The notes under the pieces are model-generated. The model saw nothing but the letters and a program-made list of their open reading frames with translations, did no database searches and was not told the DNA's origin. Shown in pieces: positions 1-5,359 of a stretch of DNA of 13,816 bases. The stretch spans positions 1 to 13,816 of the forward strand of contig PFOA01000024.1 in the NCBI GenBank assembly GCA_002792275.1. The letters are read 5' to 3'. This DNA comes from Candidatus Saccharibacteria bacterium CG_4_10_14_0_2_um_filter_52_9. GTDB taxonomy: Bacteria > Patescibacteriota > Saccharimonadia > Saccharimonadales > UBA4665. How positions within the stretch are numbered: position 1 is the first letter of the stretch; every line of letters starts with the position of its first letter. Both the position numbers and the translations under genes were made by a program.

Positions 1-10
1 GCCCAAAGCA

Positions 11-58
11 GTTTGCTATCGCAAACGGCTTGCCAACTGTCTCACATATCTCAGTTGG
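11..58. repeat. Two consecutive inverted repeats at the 3' end of the DUF4352-like gene
   Basis: Positions 11-16 (GTTTGC) pair perfectly with 21-26 (GCAAAC) around a 4-nt loop. Positions 33-39 (CCAACTG) pair perfectly with 52-58 (CAGTTGG) around a 12-nt loop. Both lie inside the last 14 or so codons of the minus-strand gene, and its TAG stop falls in the first loop. No T-run follows on either strand, so a canonical intrinsic terminator is not supported. They could be mRNA 3'-end structures or a remnant of a small repeat that replaced the original C-terminus. Confidence 0.45.
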
Positions 59-594
59 AATGGTCTAGGTTTTGGGGTACTGGACAGAGTGACATCTTTA
101 GGCACGTCAAACACTATTGAACCCTCCACACTATTTCCTGGATTAATGTCGCTGTACCAAGTGCTGCCTTCTGGCGCGGCATAAATAGTTGCCGTGTCAT
201 CAGCGGAGTACTCTTTATTGGCCGTGTCTAATAGTTTCTGATTGGCCGAGAACAAACTTTGTTTTTCGTTCCCAATATTCTTGACTGTGACGTTCAACAG
301 GCAGTATTGGCCCTGTGCCGTCTTGGTCAAATACTGGTTAGTACCGACGGAGGGTTTGCCGCACTCAACGCTTTTGACGATAAACTCGAATTTACCGTCG
401 CGGGCTGTTTCGCCGACCTTGGCTAGAGCTGCTGTTTTGTTGCTGGTTTTTGTCTCACCGCTACTTGTACTTGTCTTAGTGTTTGTCTTGTTGCCACCCG
501 ATGCACTAGCGGCTATGGCAATTACCAGAAACGCCAGAACTACTGTTAATATTTTGTGTCTCTTGAACCAGTTGCCGTCCTTTTGCTTAGACAT
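16..594 (-). CDS. Membrane-anchored DUF4352-like extracytoplasmic protein
   Basis: Protein of 192 residues. Residues 1-14 are basic (KRHK), followed by one hydrophobic segment at about 15-32 and a Thr/Ser/Lys-rich linker (33-60). An immunoglobulin-like beta domain then fits DUF4352, with the usual pattern 'GQYCLLNVTVKNIGNE', a 'SADDTATIY' stretch and 'NPGNSVEGSIVFDVPKD'. Cys78 and Cys98 could form a disulfide outside the membrane. There is no lipobox, so it is probably an uncleaved N-terminal anchor. The ATG at 594 is chosen because AAGGAG lies 7 nt upstream; the longer reading frame to 669 adds 25 arginine-rich residues with no family resemblance. The tail after 'DVTLSS' (about 172-192) does not look like a normal DUF4352 end and is encoded by the inverted repeats at 11-58, so the C-terminus may be eroded. 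The partner and function are unknown; the family is generally extracellular and may bind other proteins. Confidence 0.8.
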   Translation of the reverse strand: MSKQKDGNWFKRHKILTVVLAFLVIAIAASASGGNKTNTKTSTSSGETKTSNKTAALAKVGETARDGKFEFIVKSVECGKPSVGTNQYLTKTAQGQYCLLNVTVKNIGNEKQSLFSANQKLLDTANKEYSADDTATIYAAPEGSTWYSDINPGNSVEGSIVFDVPKDVTLSSTPKPRPFQLRYVRQLASRLR

Positions 595-601
595 TGTGCT
601 T

Positions 602-622
602 CTCCTTATATAATTTAGTATT
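602..622 (-). promoter_or_regulatory. -10 box and Shine-Dalgarno for the DUF4352-like gene
   Basis: On the minus strand a -10-like AATACT (622 to 617) is followed 7 nt later by a likely transcription start near 609. The Shine-Dalgarno AAGGAG (607 to 602) then sits 7 nt before the ATG. The leader would be about 15 nt. No convincing -35 was found. This gene is leadered, unlike many others in the window. Confidence 0.5.
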
Positions 623-740
623 CTGCGGCATTTAAAAGCTCGCCGCCAGCGATGGCCGAAACCACCCATAACCGTTTCCAGTCATGACCATCGTGAAATA
701 GTGCTCTGACGACGAGCTGCAATCTCACGATGGATTTTTT
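621..740 (+). ncRNA. Candidate small RNA divergent from the DUF4352-like gene
   Basis: A consensus TATAAT lies at 609-614 on the plus strand and would start transcription near 621. The only strong intrinsic terminator of the region ends at 740, giving a transcript of about 120 nt. No plausible ORF lies between. The segment can form GCGGC(625-629)/GCCGC(642-646) and the terminator hairpin, with a nested GCTC/GAGC stem. It does not resemble SRP RNA, tmRNA or RNase P RNA. The -35 is weak (TTAGAC at 587-592, spacer 16). The call rests on promoter plus terminator only. Confidence 0.3.
688..740 (+). terminator. Rho-independent terminator with no upstream plus-strand gene
   Basis: A perfect 9-bp stem pairs CCATCGTGA (688-696) with TCACGATGG (725-733). 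The 28-nt loop holds a nested GCTC(703-706)/GAGC(714-717) stem, and the stem is followed by ATTTTTT (734-740). The T-run occurs only on the plus-strand side. Since the only gene upstream is on the minus strand, it must end either an unannotated RNA or antisense transcription. Confidence 0.55.
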
Positions 741-743
741 ACC

Positions 744-771
744 TTGCCAGCGAACTGGTTTAGGCTATAGT
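744..771 (+). promoter_or_regulatory. Promoter with -35 and -10 upstream of the cupredoxin-like gene
   Basis: TTGCCA (744-749) and TATAGT (766-771) each match consensus at 5 of 6 positions and are separated by 16 nt. Transcription would begin near 778 and leave a leader of about 70-90 nt before the start at 852 or 867. A small hairpin, AGTGG/CCACT (769-773 with 778-782), overlaps the predicted start point. Confidence 0.45.
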
Positions 772-803
772 GGTTTCCCACTTGCCTGCCATTATATATT
801 GTT

Positions 804-814
804 TTGACGGTCAA
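804..814. other. 11-nt palindrome TTGACGGTCAA, possible operator
   Basis: TTGAC and GTCAA form a perfect dyad around G809. It lies between the two candidate promoters of the cupredoxin-like gene. TTGAC also resembles a -35 hexamer, but no -10 lies 15-19 nt downstream. A regulator binding site is possible; no cognate factor can be named. Confidence 0.25.
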
Positions 815-835
815 CGGGTGCTTGATTGGTTTGCG

Positions 836-844
836 TGATAGAAT
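836..844 (+). promoter_or_regulatory. Extended -10 placing a leaderless start at 852
   Basis: TG at 836-837, one base, then TAGAAT at 839-844 form an extended -10. Seven nucleotides follow before the ATG at 852, so the RNA would begin at or next to the start codon. Confidence 0.4.
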
Positions 845-851
845 TTGGTGG

Positions 852-1268
852 ATGAGCTTAGGTAAAATGCTGAAAATCGGGCTGGTTGCGACTGCTACTT
901 TAGGGCTGATGGCGGTTACTATTGCCGGGGCGATTTGGGTTAGTCATGCCGAGCGGCGCAAGGCCGCGGCAGTTTTTCCCAAATGCGAGAGCGTGCACAG
1001 TGTCCACAAGGCAGTTATTGAGGATAATAGGGTTGTTCCCGAGCACACCGAAGCCAAACGTTGCGACACGCTCACGATTACCAATCTGGATGATACGGCG
1101 CGGTTTGTGGCTTTTGGCGAGCATGATCGGCATGTGGCTTACGACGGCGTCTACGAAAAGTATTTATCAAATGGTAGCAGCCTAAAGGTTACCTTGATCC
1201 AGCCCGGAACTTTCAAGTTTCATGACCATATAGAAGACAAGGCTCAAGGTACCTTTACGGTTCGGTAG
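852..1268 (+). CDS. Membrane-anchored cupredoxin-like protein lacking the Cys ligand
   Basis: Protein of 138 residues: an N-terminal transmembrane/signal segment (about 7-31), a linker, then a cupredoxin-like beta domain from about 68 to 138. Evidence for the fold is 'CDTLTITNLDDTARFVAF', the middle loop 'GEHDRHVAYDG', then 'QPGTFKFHDHIEDKAQGTF' ending in 'TVR', where the last strand of blue copper proteins normally lies. The canonical C-x(n)-H-x(n)-M copper loop is replaced by H124-D-H126 with no Cys or Met. With His91 and His94 there are four candidate metal ligands but no type-1 site. It would sit on the outer face of the membrane. The start is ambiguous: ATG 852 fits a leaderless RNA, and ATG 867 (Met6) has a TTAGG upstream. 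The frame opens further to TTG 804, but that codon lies in the TTGACGGTCAA palindrome. Exact role unknown. Confidence 0.7.
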   Translation: MSLGKMLKIGLVATATLGLMAVTIAGAIWVSHAERRKAAAVFPKCESVHSVHKAVIEDNRVVPEHTEAKRCDTLTITNLDDTARFVAFGEHDRHVAYDGVYEKYLSNGSSLKVTLIQPGTFKFHDHIEDKAQGTFTVR

Positions 1269-1352
1269 AATTGAGTGTGGCCCAACCCCATCGCAAAATA
1301 TCTAACAGCGATTCGTTGCAGATACGCTCATGCTTTATACAGAGAGGGATGG

Positions 1353-1358
1353 TACACT
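1353..1358 (+). promoter_or_regulatory. -10 element abutting the HicB-like start
   Basis: TACACT at 1353-1358 is preceded by TGG (1350-1352), an extended -10. It ends 6 nt before the ATG at 1365, matching the leaderless spacing seen elsewhere in this window; it directly touches the ATG at 1359. An alternative is TTTATA (1334-1339, with TGC upstream) driving a leadered RNA. Confidence 0.35.
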
Positions 1359-1712
1359 ATGAGCATGAATCCAATAGTCTACGGCTGGCAGAGTTTTATT
1401 TATGGTGTCCTAAAACGACGACCCAGTATTGATTTTAGCGAAATCCCCAGCACCATTCATTTCACTAGTCGCTACGATCAAAAAAATAAGGTTCATTGGG
1501 TCGAATCGCCTGAGCTACCTGAGTTTATCGTCAGCGGTAAAACTAGCGAAGAACTCGCAAAAAATGTAGGAGACACTTTACTTGTATATTTCGATGTTCC
1601 TACCTATTTCGCAAGAAGGTTTCCGGAGGGAGTATTTAACTTCACCAACAAAAAAACTGGCCAGCAGGAAACAATTCAGGTTAAAAAAGAGTTAGATAGG
1701 GCACTGGCTTAA
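1359..1712 (+). CDS. HicB-family antitoxin-like protein
   Basis: Protein of 117 residues (115 if the second ATG, 1365, is used). After a short N-terminal extension it shows the HicB-like ferredoxin-type core: 'IHFTSRYDQKNKVHWVESPELPEFIVSGKTSEELAKNV', a beta-beta-alpha pattern with the typical 'ESPELPEF..SGKT.EEL' motif also found in partial RNase H-fold HicB antitoxins. The C-terminal 30 residues ('FNFTNKKTGQQETIQVKKELDR') do not form an obvious helix-turn-helix or ribbon-helix-helix domain, so DNA binding is uncertain. Only 10 nt separate it from a HicA-like frame, so the two look like one toxin-antitoxin-type pair. In the family, HicB neutralises HicA, an RNA-cleaving dsRBD-like toxin. The frame opens upstream to 1275, but the extra 28 residues do not resemble the family. 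Confidence 0.7.
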   Translation: MSMNPIVYGWQSFIYGVLKRRPSIDFSEIPSTIHFTSRYDQKNKVHWVESPELPEFIVSGKTSEELAKNVGDTLLVYFDVPTYFARRFPEGVFNFTNKKTGQQETIQVKKELDRALA

Positions 1713-1722
1713 GGCACGACGT

Positions 1723-1994
1723 ATGACTCCTCCTCGCACTGTGTATCCTCGCTCTAATGAGGAGTGCATCGCACTGCTAAAGGCGCTGGGATTTAAGAAA
1801 AAGTAGGCATTGGTAGGGCCAAGCATCCTCAAAAATATATGCACCCCACGCGAAGAAATCAAAATCTTGACGACAAGCCATTCATACTTATTACCCATGA
1901 GTATTTTGATGCTAATGGCCAGCGGTTAATGAAGAAACTACTCAACTGGGGATTTACGAAAGAAGAGCTCGAGGAGAAGTGTAAAAATCTCTGA
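1723..1994 (+). pseudogene. HicA-like toxin gene interrupted by a -1 frameshift at a run of A
   Basis: The ATG at 1723 follows a TAAGG at the HicB stop (8-nt spacing) and runs 27 codons ('SNEECIALLKALGFKKK') to TAG 1804-1806. The -1 frame continues from 1803 for 63 codons to TGA 1992-1994. The two parts together (90 residues) look like one small HicA-like protein: helix 'ECIALLKALGF', then 'RAKHPQKYMHPTRR', and a C-terminal helix 'RLMKKLLNWGFTKEELEEK'. The His in 'AKHPQKY' may correspond to the catalytic Gly-Ser-His of HicA. The switch occurs at G-AAA-AAG (1797-1803) directly before the stop, with a small hairpin just downstream. It could be a pseudogene, a homopolymer sequencing error, or programmed -1 frameshifting. 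The HicA assignment rests on weak motifs plus the adjacent HicB-like gene. Confidence 0.6.
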
Positions 1995-2000
1995 AAAAGG

Positions 2001-2867
2001 CTAAACTTTGATTTTGAAGCGCCGCTGGGCGTGGGTGCCGAAGATGCCGGCCGCCAATAACAGTAGCAGAACGATGTAGACACTGCGGTCGATCAGGTTG
2101 GCGGCCACTATGGTTGAGCTGTCAATGTGGTGCAGGTGTTGGGAAAACAGCAGAAATGATTCACGAAAGCCAATGGCGCCGGGCGTGATTGACACAAACA
2201 GCGCAAAGTTGGCGGCACCGGTGTAAATAACCACCTGGCTCAGATGTACGCCGGGCGACACCGAGCGTAGCTCAACGTAGTAGATGGCCACCCAGAGCAG
2301 TACTTGTAACAGCGTCGCCAAAGCCAGCCAATACCAGGCTTTGGCGGGCATATGTTTGCCGCCCAGCAACTTAAAAACCGTTCTGTGAGCCAGGACGATC
2401 ACCACAACAACTAAGAGTGTTACGACTGTCAACAGCCACCAGTTTAGTAAGCCGGATAACAGCAATAGCCCGCTGAACAGCGCGTAGAAGAAGTAATAGG
2501 CAAAGGTAGCCGAAGTGTAGTCTTTGAGCTTAACACCATGCTTCTTGTTGAGATAAACCGCCCTGAACGCCGGGCCGCTCTGTAAAGGCCCGAAGAAGTT
2601 AATAACTGATGAGTACATGCTGATAAGCAGGGCTTCGCTCTTGGGAACCGCCACGCCGCACAACCGAACCATGCTGTCGTAAACAGCAGTTAAGCAGGCC
2701 GTAAACACCAGGTACATGCCGAGCAGTATCAACAGCAGGCCGGGCGAGATCTGCTCCAGCTGTTGACGCAGTTCGTGATGGGTCAAAAAGTAATTGACGG
2801 CCAGGGCGATAGTAACAATCAGGATGGTAATGGCAGACAGCGGCCGCCACGGGATGCGCTTTAGCAT
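2001..2867 (-). CDS. Flippase-like UPF0104 / lysylphosphatidylglycerol synthase TM-domain protein
   Basis: Integral membrane protein of 288 residues with about eight hydrophobic segments, roughly the size of the LPG_synthase_TM (PF03706) domain alone. Diagnostic stretches are 'NFFGPLQSGPAFRAVYLNKKHG' in two parts around the central Gly-Pro, and 'SITPGAIGFRESF' near the C-terminus, the family's conserved Pro-Gly-x-x-Gly-x-x-E motif. There is no C-terminal aminoacyltransferase domain, so it should not aminoacylate lipids. Related proteins occur with glycan or glycolipid biosynthesis genes and are suspected lipid flippases. It is divergent from a GT-C glycosyltransferase, with which it shares a promoter region. 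Start: ATG 2867 lies 7 nt after TATAAT; the upstream in-frame ATG 2876 overlaps that -10 itself and so is unlikely. It ends 6 nt from the HicA-like gene, tail to tail. Confidence 0.8.
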   Translation of the reverse strand: MLKRIPWRPLSAITILIVTIALAVNYFLTHHELRQQLEQISPGLLLILLGMYLVFTACLTAVYDSMVRLCGVAVPKSEALLISMYSSVINFFGPLQSGPAFRAVYLNKKHGVKLKDYTSATFAYYFFYALFSGLLLLSGLLNWWLLTVVTLLVVVVIVLAHRTVFKLLGGKHMPAKAWYWLALATLLQVLLWVAIYYVELRSVSPGVHLSQVVIYTGAANFALFVSITPGAIGFRESFLLFSQHLHHIDSSTIVAANLIDRSVYIVLLLLLAAGIFGTHAQRRFKIKV

Positions 2868-2874
2868 GTCATCC

Positions 2875-2892
2875 ATTATACTGGTTGATAAT
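2875..2892. promoter_or_regulatory. Divergent overlapping -10 elements for the flippase-like and GT-C genes
   Basis: On the minus strand TATAAT (2880 to 2875) is followed by 7 nt and ATG 2867. On the plus strand the same bases read ATTATACT, giving TATACT at 2877-2882, and GATAAT at 2887-2892 ends 7 nt before ATG 2900. A weak minus -35, TTCATA (2904 to 2899), has an 18-nt spacer. The two promoters physically overlap, so RNA polymerase binding in the two directions should be mutually exclusive. Confidence 0.45.
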
Positions 2893-2899
2893 TATAGAT

Positions 2900-4399
2900 A
2901 TGAAAATTCTGAGTTCTTCCAAGTTTTTCAAGAGTATTGTGGTTTTATTGGTGCTGGAGGCCGGCTGGATCGCCCTGACCGGCCGCTACCCGATGGCCTT
3001 TGACGAAGATTTTCATTTTGGGTTGATCAAGCTATATGCCCACCACATCAGTCCCTTCTGGGACGCTCATCCGGCCGGCGGCGATGCCTTTGGAGCGCTA
3101 ACCCGCGATCCGTCCTATCTGTACCACTATCTTATGAGCTTTCCTTACCGCTTGATTAGTGTATTCACGGATAGCCAAACAGTACAGATACTGATCCTCA
3201 GGGCGCTTAATATCGCTCTGTTTGCCAGCAGTCTACCCCTGTTTCGCAGACTATTGCTCAAAACAGGCGCTTCGCGGGCGATGGTGCATCTCAGCCTGCT
3301 GGTTTTTGTGCTGGTGCCGATCGTTCCCCTGCTGGCAGCTCAGATCAACTACGACAACCTGATTATGCCGCTAACCGCACTGGCTCTGTTGCTGGCTCTG
3401 CGCCTAAAGAGCCGGGTATTACGGAAGTCATTTGACCTGCCTGCCCTCATGCAGTTGTTACTGGTGTGTTTGCTGGCCAGTCTGGTCAAATATGCCTTCT
3501 TGCCGGTATTCGCCGTTATAGTCGGCTTTATGGCCTTTCATTGCCTGCGTACTTATGATTCCTGGCGAAGGTTTGGCTCTGCCCTAAAAGTCGGTTGGCG
3601 CAAGCTCGGAAGTTGGCAGCACTGGCTGTTAATCGCCTCTGTAATAGTCGGTACCGGTCTGTTTATTGAGCGCTACGAGGTAAATCTGGTGCGCTACCAC
3701 ACCCCGGTAGCCGATTGCGCTCAAGTATTGAGCTATGCTCAGTGCCAGCACTACGCCCCCTGGATCCGCGATTACAACCTTGAACAATCTAAAGGCCCGG
3801 TCATCAACACCAGCCCGCTGTCTTACAGCTATCACGAGTGGTTTTACGGTATATGGTTGCGTACTTTCTTTGCCGTTGACGGCCCGGCCAGCAACTTTGA
3901 AACCCGAGGACCGCTGGTAGTGCCGGGACTGGGGGCTGTAGTCCTTACGATCGCCTCCGGTGTGGCGTTATTATTTACAGCTCGCCGGCTGTGGCGCCGT
4001 TACAATGCGCCAGCACTGTGGCTGTTCAGCTTGGCCTCCCTCTGTTACATTGCCGCTCTCTGGCTGAGCGAATATCAGCTGTTTGTACAAACCGGCCAGC
4101 CGGTAGCCATCAACGGCCGTTATCTGTTGCCGGTACTATCGTTAGGCCTGTCGGCTGTCGGCCTGGCTGTTAATGAACTGCTACAGCAACGCCATCGCCT
4201 CAAGCTGGCCTTCGCAGGCTTTGTTTTAGTCTGCTTTATATGGGGCGGCGGCGCTCTGACCTACATACTGCGCAGTAGCGACTACTGGTACTGGCCGAAT
4301 CCGGCCGTCAAAACCGCCAATCACACCGTAAAACGGGTTTTGGGGCCAATTACTCCTGGGTACGACAAGCCGACCCAGTTTATACGCTATCAGCCGTAG
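2900..4399 (+). CDS. GT-C superfamily membrane glycosyltransferase (PMT/ArnT/GT39-like)
   Basis: Protein of 499 residues with about 10-11 transmembrane segments. After the first segment (12-27) the extracytoplasmic loop carries 'FDEDFHFG' (Asp35-Glu36-Asp37), at the position where GT-C enzymes have their catalytic acidic pair. Further loop features are 'QINYDNL' near residue 154, which resembles the second conserved loop, and a long soluble insert with two Cys (about 270-335). Such enzymes transfer a sugar from a polyprenyl-phosphate donor to a lipid, glycan or protein on the outer face of the membrane. A DPM-like GT2 that could make the donor is convergent with it, their stops overlapping by 10 bp. 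Start at ATG 2900 (MKIL) follows GATAAT by 7 nt; the frame opens five codons earlier at a TTG. The acceptor cannot be told from sequence, and a DUF2142-like assignment is also possible. Confidence 0.72.
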   Translation: MKILSSSKFFKSIVVLLVLEAGWIALTGRYPMAFDEDFHFGLIKLYAHHISPFWDAHPAGGDAFGALTRDPSYLYHYLMSFPYRLISVFTDSQTVQILILRALNIALFASSLPLFRRLLLKTGASRAMVHLSLLVFVLVPIVPLLAAQINYDNLIMPLTALALLLALRLKSRVLRKSFDLPALMQLLLVCLLASLVKYAFLPVFAVIVGFMAFHCLRTYDSWRRFGSALKVGWRKLGSWQHWLLIASVIVGTGLFIERYEVNLVRYHTPVADCAQVLSYAQCQHYAPWIRDYNLEQSKGPVINTSPLSYSYHEWFYGIWLRTFFAVDGPASNFETRGPLVVPGLGAVVLTIASGVALLFTARRLWRRYNAPALWLFSLASLCYIAALWLSEYQLFVQTGQPVAINGRYLLPVLSLGLSAVGLAVNELLQQRHRLKLAFAGFVLVCFIWGGGALTYILRSSDYWYWPNPAVKTANHTVKRVLGPITPGYDKPTQFIRYQP

Positions 4400-5331
4400 C
4401 GCTGGCGCTTGGTTTGCTCCAGCGTATCTTCGATAAGGATGCGGTTGATACGGATCAGATCGGCGATGATATTTAACACCAGACACAGGAAAGCCGTAAT
4501 CATCAGTAGCGAACCAACCAATAGCGACTGGATGTGGCCACCGGTGGAACCATCCTGAATACTCAAGTAAGTAAAGCGGGCAAACGGAACCAGGCCGAGA
4601 ATAAAGGTTATGACGGCCAGCGAGCCGAAGATCATATTCGGCCGGTACATCACAAAGGCTCTGATGATTACCACTGCTGATCGTAGAACGTGCTCGGTGG
4701 TTGACTTAAAAAGCCGCGACTCACGCAGTTTAGGGTTGGTTTCGACCGGAATGCTGGCAATGGCCAGCCCCTTGTTGCCGGCCTGGATAATGGTTTCGGT
4801 GCAGTAGCTGAAACGGGTAACAGTGTTGAGGTGCATCAGTGATTCGCGGCTGTAAGCTCTAAAGCCGCTGACAGCATCCGGTAACTGTGTGCCGGCGGCC
4901 TTGTTGACCACGGCACTGCCCAGACGCTGGAGTAGCTTTTTGCCCCATGAAAAGTGGCTGATGGTGTGGGTCTGGCGGTCGGCAATTACAATATCGGCTT
5001 TGCCATTCAGAATCGGCTGTACCAGATCGGCTATCCGGTTCTGGGGGTATTGATTGTCGCCGTCGGTGTTAACCACGATGTCGGCATTCAATTCCAGTGC
5101 CTTGTTAATGCCGTCATGAAAAGACCGACCCAGACCTTGATTGCGGCTGTGCCTGACAAAATGCTTGACGCCGTGGCGGCGGGCCACAGCCACTGTCTCA
5201 TCTGTTGAGCCGTCGTCGGTGACTAAAACAATAATCTCATCAACGCCGGAAATCGACTTCGGAATGCTCTCAAGTACCAGCGGCAATGTAGCCTCTTCGT
5301 TGAGGCATGGGATATGGATGACTAACTTCAC
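4390..5331 (-). CDS. DPM1/DPG-like family 2 glycosyltransferase with C-terminal membrane segments
   Basis: Protein of 313 residues. The GT-A fold is evident: 'HIPCLNEEATLPLVL' at the N-terminus, nucleotide-binding 'DDGSTDET' (39-46), the metal-binding Asp-x-Asp in 'NTDGDNQYP' (88-96), and 'SGFRAYSRES' (155-164), characteristic of dolichol/undecaprenyl-phosphate sugar synthases. Two hydrophobic segments at about 232-256 and 268-292 resemble the C-terminal TM pair of bacterial polyprenyl-phosphate glycosyltransferases. It probably loads a sugar from a nucleotide donor onto undecaprenyl phosphate at the cytoplasmic face, for use by a GT-C enzyme such as its convergent neighbour. The start is a GTG at 5331, 7 nt after TATACT; the TTG at 5355 lies upstream of that -10 and is rejected. 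It ends in TGA inside the neighbour's last codons. Confidence 0.85.
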   Translation of the reverse strand: MKLVIHIPCLNEEATLPLVLESIPKSISGVDEIIVLVTDDGSTDETVAVARRHGVKHFVRHSRNQGLGRSFHDGINKALELNADIVVNTDGDNQYPQNRIADLVQPILNGKADIVIADRQTHTISHFSWGKKLLQRLGSAVVNKAAGTQLPDAVSGFRAYSRESLMHLNTVTRFSYCTETIIQAGNKGLAIASIPVETNPKLRESRLFKSTTEHVLRSAVVIIRAFVMYRPNMIFGSLAVITFILGLVPFARFTYLSIQDGSTGGHIQSLLVGSLLMITAFLCLVLNIIADLIRINRILIEDTLEQTKRQRYG

Positions 5332-5338
5332 TATATTT

Positions 5339-5353
5339 AGTATAATGTATATC
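5339..5353. promoter_or_regulatory. Overlapping divergent promoters for the GT2 and LCP genes
   Basis: AGTATAAT at 5339-5346 reads TATAAT (5341-5346) on the plus strand and TATACT (5344 to 5339) on the minus strand. The plus -10 has ATGACT at 5318-5323 with a 17-nt spacer and lies 13 nt before ATG 5360; a weaker TATATC (5348-5353) lies 6 nt before it. The minus -10 lies 7 nt before GTG 5331, with a possible TTGTGG -35 at an 18-nt spacer. Neither gene has a Shine-Dalgarno sequence. Confidence 0.5.
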
Positions 5354-5359
5354 AAGTAA

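Noticed and set aside
242..613. Plus-strand open frame of 123 codons
   Set aside because: It lies entirely antisense to the DUF4352-like gene and shows the hydrophobic, Leu/Val-rich composition expected from reading that gene's complement.
1723..1806. The 27-codon frame as a complete small peptide gene
   Set aside because: Its last residues form only the first helix of a HicA-like protein and the continuation is intact in the -1 frame, so a broken or shifted gene explains it better.
2868..2876. ATG 2876 as the start of the first UPF0104 gene
   Set aside because: This ATG overlaps the TATAAT that appears to be its promoter; ATG 2867 has the 7-nt spacing seen at other genes here.
5332..5355. 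TTG start at 5355 for the GT2 gene
   Set aside because: It lies upstream of the minus-strand -10 (TATACT 5344 to 5339), and the added residues precede the conserved GT2 beginning.
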